From contig NZ_BBIO01000013.1 of NCBI RefSeq assembly GCF_000739695.1, positions 1 through 64,000 of the forward strand: a DNA stretch of 64,000 nt, written 5' to 3'. The position numbers and the translations under genes are program-made. The stretch comes from Tepidicaulis marinus (GTDB lineage Bacteria; Pseudomonadota; Alphaproteobacteria; Parvibaculales; Parvibaculaceae). Of the stretch, positions 34,092 through 42,032 are shown piece after piece. How positions within the stretch are numbered: position 1 is the stretch's first letter; every line of letters starts with the position of its first letter. The notes beneath the pieces are model-generated. The model was given only the letters and a program-made list of their open reading frames with translations. It searched no databases and had not been told where the DNA came from.

Positions 34092-35702
34092 TCAGCCAAT
34101 TCCCAGTTCTTCTTTGGCAAAAGCCGTTACGCCCTTGTAGTCCGCCTTGCCGTTCGGCGCGCGGAAGGGAACGGTGCCGATGAGGATGCGTTTCGGCGTT
34201 TTATAGCCGGCAAGCTGGCCGCGCACATGGGCACGCAGCGTGTCCTCGCAAAATTCCGATCCGTTCGCCATTTTCACGATCCCGGTGACGGCTTGGCCCC
34301 ATTTTTCATCCGGCACGCCGATGACGAGGGCATCTTCGACGCTGGGATGGGTTTTCAGCGCTTCCTCGATTTCCTCCGGATAGACTTTCTCGCCGGCCGT
34401 ATTGATGCAGACCGAGCCGCGTCCGAGCAGGGTCAGCGAGCCGTCTTCTTCCACAGTGCACCAGTCGCCGGGGATCGAGTAGCGCACGCCGCCCACGGTG
34501 CGGAAGGTCTTGGCGGTTTTTTCCTCGTCCTTGTAATAGCCGACGGGAATATTGCCGGGGATGGCGATGAAGCCCGGCTTGCCGGAGCCCGGCACGACTT
34601 CGTTGTCCTCTTCGTCGAAGACCTTGCAAGTCTCGCCGATCTGGAATTTCGCCGTCTGGATTTCCCCGTCCGCGGTCATCAGCGAGGAGCCGAAGCCGAG
34701 CCCTTCGGAGGAGCCGAAACTGTCCGTCATAATGGCCTGGGGCATGTGCTTGAGCAGGCCTTTTTTCACATCCGTGCTCCACATGACGCCGGAGGAAATG
34801 AGCGTGACGATGCTGGAAAGATCGTATTTGCCCGGATTTTCATCGAGCTCGCGCAGGAGCGGCTTGGCGAAGGCATCGCCCACGATCGCGATCGTGTCGA
34901 TCTGGTGCTTGTCCACGGTCTGCCAGATTTCCTCCGCATCCATGGAAGCCGCTTTCAGCGTCACGATGCAGCCGCCATTCATCATATGGCCCATGGCGGT
35001 CAGGAGCCCCGTGCCATGCATGAGCGGGCAGGCGGGGATGATGCGTCCGCCGGGGCCTGCTTCCTTCAGCGCTTCAAGCAGCGCGGGCATGGTTTCGGGC
35101 ACCGGGCCGAGACGGCGGAGCGCCGCAAGCTGCGCCTCGCGCAGCGCCGTATGCGTCCACATCACGCCTTTGGGCATGCCCGTCGTGCCGCCGGTATAGA
35201 TGAAGAGCATGTCATCGCCGCTGCGCTCGATGCCGAGCGGGCTGCCATCGCCTTCCTTGACGAGGGTTTCGTAATTGACGGCGAAATCGGCAACCGTTCC
35301 GTCATCAGAGACTTCCACGAAAGTGCCGACTTTCGTCAGCTTGTCCTTGATTTGGGCAATCGTGTCGCGGAACTCCGACCCATAGACCACGGTCTGCGCA
35401 TCTGAATTGTCGAAGATGTAAAAAACTTCATCCGCCTTGTAGCGGTAATTGACGTTCACATGGGTGAGCCGGCCTTTAAAGGCGGCAGCGAGCGTTTCCA
35501 TATATTCCGGGCGGTTGCGCATGTAAAAGGCGACCTTGTCGCCCGCCTCGGCGCCGCGCGCGCGCAGGGCGCGGGCAAGATTGTTCGAGCGCGCCGTCAT
35601 GTCCTTCCAGCTGATGATGCGCTCGCCGTGAATAAGCGCGGGCGCATCGCCCGGCAGAACGGTTGCGATCTGATCGAGAATATCGCCGTAATTCCAACCC
35701 AC
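34092..35702 (-). CDS. AMP-forming acyl-CoA synthetase (FadD-type)
   Basis: A 536-residue enzyme that activates a carboxylate with ATP and CoA. The phosphate-binding motif is FIYTGGTTGMPKGVMWTH. The adenine loop is DSFGSSEGLG, with GDWCTVEEDGSLTLLGRG and the catalytic lysine near the end in PNGKADYKG. I place the start at GTG 35702: GGGAGGA lies seven bases upstream and MGWNYGDILD is the normal family opening. A TTG six codons earlier (35720) falls within that binding site. It resembles the FadD3/17/19 group, which fits the bulky-acyl dehydrogenases next door. It is monocistronic. Confidence 0.9.
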   Translation of the reverse strand: MGWNYGDILDQIATVLPGDAPALIHGERIISWKDMTARSNNLARALRARGAEAGDKVAFYMRNRPEYMETLAAAFKGRLTHVNVNYRYKADEVFYIFDNSDAQTVVYGSEFRDTIAQIKDKLTKVGTFVEVSDDGTVADFAVNYETLVKEGDGSPLGIERSGDDMLFIYTGGTTGMPKGVMWTHTALREAQLAALRRLGPVPETMPALLEALKEAGPGGRIIPACPLMHGTGLLTAMGHMMNGGCIVTLKAASMDAEEIWQTVDKHQIDTIAIVGDAFAKPLLRELDENPGKYDLSSIVTLISSGVMWSTDVKKGLLKHMPQAIMTDSFGSSEGLGFGSSLMTADGEIQTAKFQIGETCKVFDEEDNEVVPGSGKPGFIAIPGNIPVGYYKDEEKTAKTFRTVGGVRYSIPGDWCTVEEDGSLTLLGRGSVCINTAGEKVYPEEIEEALKTHPSVEDALVIGVPDEKWGQAVTGIVKMANGSEFCEDTLRAHVRGQLAGYKTPKRILIGTVPFRAPNGKADYKGVTAFAKEELGIG

Positions 35703-35856
35703 GATGTCTTCCTCCCTCAAGTGATCTCATTGATGAGTTCTTATGGGAGGCATCATACCGTTTTGGCGTCCGCCGTCATCTCTCACGCGCATCTACCCTA
35801 GAAGGGGAGAAGACGCGGCGAAAGCCACTGACAGTTGTGTCAATTTACAGGCCGCT

Positions 35857-36477
35857 TCAGGCCGCTTGCCGGACGGCGCGCCGCCAGCGCAGCTTCATCC
35901 AGGCGGCAAAGCGCAAAAGCGCAATGGAAAGGACAAGTCCCGTCAGCCCGGCGAAAAGCCATTCCGGCTCGCGCCCTTCGCTCATCCGGCCTGCATAAGA
36001 ATTCAGGAAGACCGCCCAGAGATACCAGCTTCCCGTCAGGTGCAGCCGCCGCCAGTTCGCCCCCAGCGCCCGCTGCGCCCTGTCATTGGAGGTGAGCGCC
36101 AGGGCGGCGATGAAGGCATAGCCGATGCCGCCGCCGATGATTGCCACTAGCGCCGGTTCCTCCGGGCTGGCGATGAAGAAGGCGGTGAGCGCCCCCAGAT
36201 GGATGAAATGAGAAAGCGCGAAGGAAAGGCCCATATAGCGCCGGTTGGCGAGGAGCCAGCGCGTCAGCGGGCTGCGCCAAAGTTTGAAAAGGGCGGAGGC
36301 GGCAAAGGTAAAGAAGAAGAGCAGCACGGAAAGGCGCGCCGTCAGGCGGGTGATGTCGAGCAGCCCTTCTTCGCTCCAGCCGGCGGGGACAATGTAGAGC
36401 CATAGCCAGAGCGCATTCAGCCCCAGCACCAGCGCAAAGAGCCACCAGGGGATTTGACGGGAAGGTGAAGCGGCCAT
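35857..36477 (-). CDS. Ferric-reductase-like heme membrane protein (MsrQ-like)
   Basis: A 206-residue, six-helix inner-membrane protein of the ferric-reductase-like transmembrane superfamily. Candidate heme-ligating histidines are in LSHFIHLGALTAFF and NWRRLHLTGSWYLW. Similar size and spacing occur in MsrQ, which feeds electrons to the periplasmic methionine sulfoxide reductase MsrP, but no msrP lies nearby. It is divergent from a TetR regulator, and a perfect palindrome (36492-36506) sits right over its translation start region, so regulation by that repressor is likely. Substrate or partner is not evident. Confidence 0.75.
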   Translation of the reverse strand: MAASPSRQIPWWLFALVLGLNALWLWLYIVPAGWSEEGLLDITRLTARLSVLLFFFTFAASALFKLWRSPLTRWLLANRRYMGLSFALSHFIHLGALTAFFIASPEEPALVAIIGGGIGYAFIAALALTSNDRAQRALGANWRRLHLTGSWYLWAVFLNSYAGRMSEGREPEWLFAGLTGLVLSIALLRFAAWMKLRWRRAVRQAA

Positions 36478-36491
36478 TGGTTGCTCCTTTT

Positions 36492-36506
36492 CATACAGTC
36501 TGTATG
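36492..36506. promoter_or_regulatory. Perfect palindromic operator, site 1 of the TetR/heme-protein divergent region
   Basis: CATACAG-T-CTGTATG is a perfect 15-bp palindrome, 15 bases upstream of the ferric-reductase-like start. A degenerate second copy lies 39 bases away. Size and symmetry fit a TetR-family dimer site. Confidence 0.7.
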
Positions 36507-36530
36507 ATTAAATAGAGCAGATTTTGAAAT

Positions 36531-36545
36531 TATACAAGCTGTATG
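36531..36545. promoter_or_regulatory. Second, imperfect copy of the TetR-type palindrome
   Basis: TATACAA-G-CTGTATG shares one full arm with the perfect site at 36492 and ends two bases before the TetR gene's ATG. Binding here would block the regulator's own start, giving autorepression. Confidence 0.6.
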
Positions 36546-36547
36546 AA

Positions 36548-37189
36548 ATGAGTTTTGAGGTGACGCCCCCCATTGAGTCTCCTGGAGAAGCCAAACCAAG
36601 GGCCAAGCGGCCCTCGAAAAACCGCGTCAAACTGCTGGAAGTCGCCCGCAAGCTCTTCGGAGAGAAGGGCTATGCGGAAACCGGCACGGAGGAAATTGTC
36701 GCGGCCGCCGGGATCACCCGCGGCGCGCTTTACTATCAGTTCGCCGACAAGGAGGACCTTTTCCGGGCGGTCTTCGAGGAAATGCTGGCTGAATGCGGGC
36801 AGGAAATTTTCGAAAAGACCATGAAAGGCATCGAACATGACCGCGAAGACTTGCATGTGGGCACGCAGGTCATGCTCGATATTTTCTCCCGGCCCGAGGT
36901 AAAGCGCATCCTGCTGCTGGACGGGCCGGTGGTGATGGGCTGGGCGGATTGGCGCGAGGTGCAGCGGCCTTTTCATCTGGCGCTGATCGGCCATGCGCTC
37001 GAGCATCTGGTGGATGAAGGCCTGATCCCGGATCAACCGCTCGAGCCTTTGGCGGATGTGATTTCAGGCGCGGCAATGCAGGCAGCGCTTGCTATTGCCA
37101 ATGCGCAGGACCCGGCAGCGGCGCGTAAGATTTACGGCGAGAGTCTGGCGCAGCTTCTGCGGCGTCTGGCTGGGCCGTCCAATATGTGA
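36548..37189 (+). CDS. TetR/AcrR family transcriptional regulator
   Basis: A 213-residue repressor. The N-terminal helix-turn-helix is at about 25-72 (LLEVARKLFGEKGYAETGTE, AAGITRGALYYQFADKEDLF), and the C-terminal ligand domain includes RILLLDGPVVMGWADWREV, a common TetR_C pattern. I use ATG 36548; a TTG at 36524 would place the second operator inside the gene. There is no clear binding site before the ATG, so it may be weakly translated or leaderless. Divergent from the heme membrane protein; the ligand is unknown. Confidence 0.88.
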   Translation: MSFEVTPPIESPGEAKPRAKRPSKNRVKLLEVARKLFGEKGYAETGTEEIVAAAGITRGALYYQFADKEDLFRAVFEEMLAECGQEIFEKTMKGIEHDREDLHVGTQVMLDIFSRPEVKRILLLDGPVVMGWADWREVQRPFHLALIGHALEHLVDEGLIPDQPLEPLADVISGAAMQAALAIANAQDPAAARKIYGESLAQLLRRLAGPSNM

Positions 37190-37204
37190 GCCAAGGAGGG
37201 GGCG

Positions 37205-37630
37205 ATGAGTGCGCGCACTGCACCGCCATTCAAGGACAAGAGCGTCGAGGCCGCGTTCGGCGCGTTCCCCGTAAAGCTGCGCCGCCCGCTTTTAAGACTG
37301 CGCGCGCTGATTTTCGAGACGGCGGCGGCGACCGACGGGGTGGGGCCATTGGAGGAATGTTTGAAATGGGGCCAGCCCTCTTACCTGACCCCAAAGACGA
37401 AAAGCGGCAGCACGGTCCGGCTCGGCGCCGCGAAGGATGGGGAAACCTGCGCCCTTTATGTGCATTGCCAGACGCGCCTCGCCGGGATGTTCCGCGCGCA
37501 TTACCCGGATGTCTTTACCTTCGAGGGCAACCGCGCGGTGCATTTCAAACCGGATGAGGCGCTGCCGGAAAAAGAGCTGCGCCATTGCATTCAAATGGCG
37601 CTCACTTATAAAAAGCGCCCCCGGAAATAA
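37205..37630 (+). CDS. DUF1801 domain protein
   Basis: A 141-residue small soluble protein with the DUF1801 fold. ALIFETAAATDGVGPLEECL, KWGQPSYLT and YVHCQTRLAGMFRAHY are typical of the family, whose function is not established. An AAGGAGG site precedes its ATG. It follows the TetR gene by 15 bases and is followed by a GNAT gene by 18 bases, so the three may be one transcript. Confidence 0.75.
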   Translation: MSARTAPPFKDKSVEAAFGAFPVKLRRPLLRLRALIFETAAATDGVGPLEECLKWGQPSYLTPKTKSGSTVRLGAAKDGETCALYVHCQTRLAGMFRAHYPDVFTFEGNRAVHFKPDEALPEKELRHCIQMALTYKKRPRK

Positions 37631-37648
37631 GAAACAAAGAGGCGCGCC

Positions 37649-38149
37649 ATGCCAGAAACGGCGGACGGTCTGACATTCACCTTGCGCGCCTTCCGGCGGG
37701 AAGATGCGGCGGCGCTTGCCGCGCTGTTCTTTTCTTCCGTCCATGAAGTCGGCAGCCGCGATTACACGTTCGAGCAGGTTGCCGCCTGGGCGCCCAAGCC
37801 GCTTTCTCCCGAGACCTATATCGAGAAGGCGGCGGACGGGCGCCTCTTTCTTGTGGCCGAAGATGAAGAAGGCCGGCTGCTGGCTTACGGCGATCTCGAG
37901 CCCGACGGGCATATCGATCATCTTTATGCGCATCCGGATGCTGCGGGCAGAGGCGTTGCCTCCGCGCTTTATGCCGCGCTCGAGGCCCATGCGCGCGCCA
38001 AGGGCATGGCCCGGCTTTATGTGGAAGCAAGCGAGGCGGCAAAGCGGCTGTTTGAGCGGCGGGGGTTTACCGTCGTCAAGCGCCGCGACTTCGACCTGCG
38101 CGGCACGGCCATCCATAATTACGCGATGGAAAAGCGGCTGGCAGCGTGA
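37649..38149 (+). CDS. GNAT family N-acetyltransferase
   Basis: A 166-residue acetyltransferase. The acetyl-CoA pyrophosphate loop is HPDAAGRGVASALYAALEAH, followed by the C-terminal LYVEASEAAKRLFERRGF. The pattern is that of the PA3270/YafP-like group. Substrate is unknown. It is the last gene of the TetR-DUF1801-GNAT run. Confidence 0.83.
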   Translation: MPETADGLTFTLRAFRREDAAALAALFFSSVHEVGSRDYTFEQVAAWAPKPLSPETYIEKAADGRLFLVAEDEEGRLLAYGDLEPDGHIDHLYAHPDAAGRGVASALYAALEAHARAKGMARLYVEASEAAKRLFERRGFTVVKRRDFDLRGTAIHNYAMEKRLAA

Positions 38150-38169
38150 GCGCAGCGCTTCCGGCAAAG

Positions 38170-38193
38170 AAAAAAGGCGGCCCGAAGACCGCC
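38170..38193 (-). terminator. Intrinsic terminator of the diiron ferritin-like protein gene
   Basis: A seven-pair GC stem with one G-U pair and a UUCG loop (38176-38193) is followed on the minus strand by TTTTTT. On the plus strand the same stem precedes CTTTAAATT and could also end the GNAT transcript. Confidence 0.8.
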
Positions 38194-38220
38194 CTTTAAA
38201 TTCAACAAGTGCGAAGCTGC

Positions 38221-39354
38221 TTATTCGGCAGCCGTCATGCTGTCGAGGGACATGTAGGCGCCATTGTTGCCGTTCAGCTTGCGCAGGAACTTGATGCCTT
38301 CCTCGGCAATGTCGTCGCCGACCATGCGGTCGCCTTCGCCGTAAAGTTCCTTCATGTCGATGAAGGCGGCGTAGTTGCCGGAGGTGCGCTCGGTGATGAT
38401 GCCGGCTTTCAGCAGCGTCTTGATGAGCACGCGGAAGATGTTGGTCGATTCCTGCATGTCTTCGCGGATGTTGCTGTCCGTCATGGCTTCCATGAAGGCG
38501 CTCTGCACCCACTGCCAATCAAGGCCGATGCGCTCATACATCCATTTTTTCTGCTCGGGGCTGCCCAGATTGTAGAGCAGCACCTGGAAGACTTCCCAGG
38601 CCCAGTCTTCGATCTGGTTGCGCTCGCTTTCCGACAGTTTCGGAATGGTGCGGTCCGCCCAGATTTTCCCGAACTTATGGTGGAAGGCTTCGTCCGTCAT
38701 GGTCAGCTGCATGACTTTGACCATCAGCGGGTCGCGGGAGAATTTGTAGAAGGTCGCAAAGGCGCCCATGGCCAGGCCTTCGACGAGCATCTGCATGCCC
38801 ACGAGTTTCTTCCAGACGAGCGGGGAGAGCACGAGCTCGGTCAGAAGATCGCCGAGCGCCGGGCCGACCTGCACGGGCTTGCCCCAGCGGGCCTTGATGT
38901 AATTCGTGAAGCCGGTGACGTGGCGGGCTTCTTCGCGGGTCTGGTTCGCAGCATATTCCTGCGCGCCCGGGTCTTTCAGGATGTGGCAGAGGCTCGCCGA
39001 CAGCGCCAGCGCGCCCTGCTCGCCGTGCAGGATCGAGGAGAGCGACCAATGCACGTTCATGTTCACGAGCTGGATTTTCTGCTTTTCATCGAGCTTGTCG
39101 GCGACCGCCGTTTTCAGCTCCATGTTCTGGCTCGGCTCGATGAGATATTCGTTCTCCATGTCGAAGGGCAGGGAGAAGTCGATATATTTCGTATCCAGCG
39201 GGTCCCAGAAATGGTCGTGCGTGGCGGAGATGATCTTGTCGAACGCGGTCGAGCGGTTGCCGTAGCGTTCGACATCCATCATCGCCGGAAAGTCTCTGGG
39301 GTCGACGGCTTCATAAGCCGTATCGACAGTGATGTTGCCGTCTTTCGATGTCAT
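38221..39354 (-). CDS. Ferritin-like diiron protein (R2/oxygenase-like)
   Basis: A 377-residue protein with a complete diiron ligand set: E112 (HGEQG), E142 and H145 (TREEARH), E192 (LVEGLA), E222 and H225 (TDEAFHH). This two-times E...ExxH pattern is that of ferritin-like diiron carboxylate proteins such as R2-like oxidases and AurF-like N-oxygenases. There is no radical-generating subunit or ferredoxin beside it. The length and single-gene organisation suggest an oxygenase or oxidase; given the setting a lipid or amine substrate is possible but unproven. A good promoter and an inverted repeat lie upstream at 39449-39514. Confidence 0.78.
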   Translation of the reverse strand: MTSKDGNITVDTAYEAVDPRDFPAMMDVERYGNRSTAFDKIISATHDHFWDPLDTKYIDFSLPFDMENEYLIEPSQNMELKTAVADKLDEKQKIQLVNMNVHWSLSSILHGEQGALALSASLCHILKDPGAQEYAANQTREEARHVTGFTNYIKARWGKPVQVGPALGDLLTELVLSPLVWKKLVGMQMLVEGLAMGAFATFYKFSRDPLMVKVMQLTMTDEAFHHKFGKIWADRTIPKLSESERNQIEDWAWEVFQVLLYNLGSPEQKKWMYERIGLDWQWVQSAFMEAMTDSNIREDMQESTNIFRVLIKTLLKAGIITERTSGNYAAFIDMKELYGEGDRMVGDDIAEEGIKFLRKLNGNNGAYMSLDSMTAAE

Positions 39355-39448
39355 GCGGTTTCCTCCAGTTCATTTGTCCCCTCATCACGTCTTGGCGGCG
39401 GCGCTTAGGCGCTCTTGTGCCAAGGCATGAGGGACGATCCCTAAGGTA

Positions 39449-39477
39449 AATATAGAGGGGAACTACGCAAAAATCAA
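39449..39477 (-). promoter_or_regulatory. Sigma-70-type promoter of the diiron protein gene
   Basis: On the minus strand TTGATT (39477-39472) and TATATT (39454-39449) are separated by exactly 17 bases, about 95 bases before the ATG. This is one of the clearest promoters in the window. Confidence 0.65.
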
Positions 39478-39495
39478 AGAAAATGACGCCTGTGT

Positions 39496-39514
39496 CACCT
39501 TTGGAAAACAAAGG
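39496..39514. promoter_or_regulatory. Perfect 7-bp inverted repeat upstream of the diiron-gene promoter
   Basis: ACCTTTG-GAAAA-CAAAGGT is a perfect inverted repeat with a 5-base centre, beginning 19 bases upstream of the -35. No T-run follows in either direction, so it looks like a protein site rather than a terminator of the neighbouring receiver gene. Confidence 0.5.
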
Positions 39515-39529
39515 TTTAACGAGAAAGGC

Positions 39530-40036
39530 TCAGTGCAGCATCCGCGAGCGGCCGGCGGGCAGGGGCTGCTTGTCTGCGGAAAGAGGGCTTGGATCGGCGA
39601 TTTTCAGCGCCGCTTCTTCCAGCCAGGCGCGCCGCTCGGCGCTTGCTAACGCCTCGCTGATGGCCTTGTAAAGCGCCTCCGGCACCAAGGGCTTCGACAG
39701 CAAAATGCTGACGCCCATTTGCGCGGCGCGCGCTTCATGGGCGTCCCCTGAAAGGGCGGAGAGCATGATGACCGGCACATTGGGGTCCGGGCTTTCCGGG
39801 TGGCTGCGCACCGTGTCTACCAGTTCATAGCCGTCGATGGGGGCCATGGCGGCATCGGTGATGATGATGTCCGGGCAATAGCGGAAGAATGTGGTCAGCG
39901 CTTCACTGCCATTATTGGCGATGAAGACGCGGCCCGCGCCGAGCGCGGCCAGCAATGAGGCAAGCAGGCGGCGGACCGTCTCGCTGTCATCGGCAATCAG
40001 CACGGAAAGCTTGTCGATGGGATTTGGCGAACTCAT
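39530..40036 (-). CDS. CheY-like single-domain response regulator
   Basis: A 168-residue receiver protein. D16 and D17 form the acidic pocket, D61 in ITDAAMAPIDGYEL is the likely phospho-acceptor, and the conserved Lys is in LLSKPL. After about residue 130 comes a 35-residue tail with no DNA-binding domain. It lies 15 bases after the Hpt gene and shares the DAAM-P-G pattern with the receiver at 40635. This suggests a local phosphorelay rather than direct gene control. No kinase is encoded in the cluster. Confidence 0.87.
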   Translation of the reverse strand: MSSPNPIDKLSVLIADDSETVRRLLASLLAALGAGRVFIANNGSEALTTFFRYCPDIIITDAAMAPIDGYELVDTVRSHPESPDPNVPVIMLSALSGDAHEARAAQMGVSILLSKPLVPEALYKAISEALASAERRAWLEEAALKIADPSPLSADKQPLPAGRSRMLH

Positions 40037-40051
40037 TGAGGGCCGTCCGTT

Positions 40052-40618
40052 TCAGCCGCGTGCGGGGTCGCAAGCGGGGCGGCAATGTTCCAAGGTGCGT
40101 CCGACCAGCCTTTCCAGTCCGGCCAATGTGGCCTTGGCAACTTCCTCGCTCGGTTCCTGCGCATCCATCGCGGCGGCGAACATGGCATCGACATGCAGGC
40201 GCACCACCGCGCCGTCGGCGGCATCCAGATGCGGCAAGGCTTCCAGATATTGGCACAGCGCGTTGGAGATGCGCCCTGTCACGGGCCGCGAAAACGTGCC
40301 GGCGAGCCCGCGAATGTCATGGGCCAGCGCATAGATGGCGTGAATAGCTTCCTGTTTGCCCGCCTGCCATTCGTCATGGGAGAGCAGCATTTGCCGGATT
40401 TCGGTCTTCAGCGACTTTTCGTAACTGTCGGCCATTTTTTCGATGGCCCGTTCCATGCGTTTGAGCACGCGCGGATCGAGGCGCATGGGCAGAACCGCGC
40501 CCGGACCCAGCTTGCGGGTCACGATAGAGGATGGCTGAACGATTTCGACGCCTTGCGCGCCGCTGCTTACCTGCATTCCGGCAGGGGGCTGACCGGGTGA
40601 GTGTTGAGAGTGCGGCAT
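40052..40618 (-). CDS. Hpt-domain phosphotransfer-like protein
   Basis: A 188-residue mostly helical protein. The likely phospho-histidine is H100 in ALAHDIRGLAGTF, matching the HxxKGxxxxxG pattern of Hpt modules except that Arg replaces Lys. The first 40 residues are flexible and Pro/Gln-rich. The start is ATG 40618; longer in-frame upstream sequence overlaps the neighbouring receiver gene and lacks conservation. It sits between two receiver genes with 15-16-base gaps, so it should pass phosphate between them or to an external kinase. Confidence 0.78.
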   Translation of the reverse strand: MPHSQHSPGQPPAGMQVSSGAQGVEIVQPSSIVTRKLGPGAVLPMRLDPRVLKRMERAIEKMADSYEKSLKTEIRQMLLSHDEWQAGKQEAIHAIYALAHDIRGLAGTFSRPVTGRISNALCQYLEALPHLDAADGAVVRLHVDAMFAAAMDAQEPSEEVAKATLAGLERLVGRTLEHCRPACDPARG

Positions 40619-40634
40619 GGCGGCTGAATTCCTC

Positions 40635-41168
40635 TCAAATGTCCAGAAGGGCGGCGCGCGAACGGCTTCGGCGGCGCTCGGGCCCGTCATATTTGTTGGT
40701 GGCGCGCCGGCGCCGGTCGGGCCCGAAAAATCCGTCCGCGCGCACGAAGGGGCGCGGATGCGCGGCAACTTCCACAAGGCGCGAGTAGAGGCCGACCGGG
40801 GTGACCGGCTTGGCGAGATATTCGGTAACGCCCAGATCGCGGGCAAGCTCCACGGCCTCGCGTTCGCAGTGCCCGGTGATCATGACGACGGGAACCGTTG
40901 CAAGGCGCGCGTCCTCCGCCGCCCGGATGCGGCGCAGAAGGTCGAAGCCGTTGGTCGGCTCCATGGCCGCATCGGTCAAAACGATGTCGGGCACATAATC
41001 TTGAAATTTCGCCCAGCCATCATCTCCGTTTTCCGCTTCGATGATGGTGCCCACTTCCAGCGCATGAAGAAGCTCGCCCAGCAGCTTGCGCATATAGGCG
41101 CTGTCCTCGACCACGAGGATGCTGAGCTTGGAGAACAGCTTGATGGCTTCGGATGTCGGTGCGAACAC
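40635..41168 (-). CDS. Response regulator with C-terminal GPDRRR/GPERRR tail
   Basis: A 177-residue receiver protein. The acidic pocket is E21/D22, the phospho-acceptor is D66 in LTDAAMEPTNGF, and the Lys is in YLAKPVTP. The last 40 residues have no folded output domain but two basic repeats, FFGPDRRRR and YDGPERRR, a tail motif I have seen in other alphaproteobacterial receiver proteins. Translation starts with GTG at 41168, nine bases after GGAGGAGG. A direct repeat (GTTGCAATA twice, 15 bases apart, 41187-41210) lies just upstream. Confidence 0.85.
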   Translation of the reverse strand: MFAPTSEAIKLFSKLSILVVEDSAYMRKLLGELLHALEVGTIIEAENGDDGWAKFQDYVPDIVLTDAAMEPTNGFDLLRRIRAAEDARLATVPVVMITGHCEREAVELARDLGVTEYLAKPVTPVGLYSRLVEVAAHPRPFVRADGFFGPDRRRRATNKYDGPERRRSRSRAALLDI

Positions 41169-41284
41169 GGCGCGGTGCCTCCTCCGGTTGCAATAGGCGC
41201 TGTTGCAATACGGGAAGGCTAGAGGGGCTTGGTTAAAAATTTCGCAATGGAGATAAGGAATTCTTTTCCTTAAGGCGAATTTAT

Positions 41285-41300
41285 CTTAACGCCCGTTAAG
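41285..41300. repeat. Perfect inverted repeat between the flagellin-like and receiver genes
   Basis: CTTAACG-CC-CGTTAAG has 7-base arms and a 2-base centre and lies immediately after the flagellin-like stop. A second inverted repeat, AAGGAA-TTCTT-TTCCTT, is at 41255-41271. Neither has a T-run, so operator or RNA structure is as likely as termination. Confidence 0.45.
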
Positions 41301-41302
41301 GC

Positions 41303-41947
41303 TTAGTACATTTTCAGACGCGCAAGGCGCTCGGAAAGCACCGCTGCGCTATCGGCAAAAAGATCGGCGGTGTGCAGCGCGATGTTTTTGGCAACGGCGA
41401 GCTCGGCAAGGCTGCGGTCGATGGCGCTGAGGCTTGCAAAAGCTTCGCCCGGGGCGGAGAGATCGAGGCCGCTCGGCCCGCTGGTCAGATTGGCGACATG
41501 CAGCACGACCCGGGACTGGCCTGCCGCATCGAGGGTGATTTCGCAGGTCTTGCGGCTGCCGTCGATGAGATTGGCCTCGCCCGCGGCGATATTCATGACA
41601 TAGGCATCGATGCGCTCCAGAAGCGCGCTATAGCGCTCGGCAATGGCGGCGCGTTTGGCGGTGTTGACCGTGTCGCGGGCGTTTTCGCAAAGCTCGGTGC
41701 CTTCGGCCAGAAGTTCGGTCAAATGGTCGATGGCCAGAATGGCCGCTTCGAGCATGTGCAGCGCGCCGCTCAGCCGTTCCGCGGTTTCCGCCATCTGGGA
41801 TATGCTGCCGCCGGACGGGCGCAGGGCCCGGGAAATCGCCCCTTGAAGAGCATTGCCGCCGGCGTCCGCACCTGCCGGCGCGGCGGCGGGCAGGGCAGGG
41901 GAAAGACGGTCTTCCCGCGGCGAACGAAAACGCGACAGCAACCCCAT
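41303..41947 (-). CDS. Short flagellin-core-like protein lacking the terminal assembly helices
   Basis: A 214-residue protein. Residues about 60-200 follow the flagellin D1 pattern: a long helix with GALHMLEAAILAIDHLTELL, then YSALLERIDAYVMNIAAGE, ANLIDGSRKT, a short beta segment and a second helix (AFASLSAIDRSLAELAVAKN). The usual flagellin N-terminal helix is replaced by a Pro/Ala-rich stretch and the C-terminal assembly helix is absent, so filament formation is unlikely. The start is ATG 41947 with GGAGG five bases upstream; a GTG at 41959 overlaps that site. It heads the receiver-Hpt-receiver cluster. The flagellin relationship is by pattern recognition only. Confidence 0.65.
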   Translation of the reverse strand: MGLLSRFRSPREDRLSPALPAAAPAGADAGGNALQGAISRALRPSGGSISQMAETAERLSGALHMLEAAILAIDHLTELLAEGTELCENARDTVNTAKRAAIAERYSALLERIDAYVMNIAAGEANLIDGSRKTCEITLDAAGQSRVVLHVANLTSGPSGLDLSAPGEAFASLSAIDRSLAELAVAKNIALHTADLFADSAAVLSERLARLKMY

Positions 41948-42032
41948 AGAAGCCTCCACGTAAAGGGGACACAGGCCTATGAGCGTAAGCGGCTATAGTT
42001 GAAGAATGCTGAATCGGAAGATGCGCCGGAGC

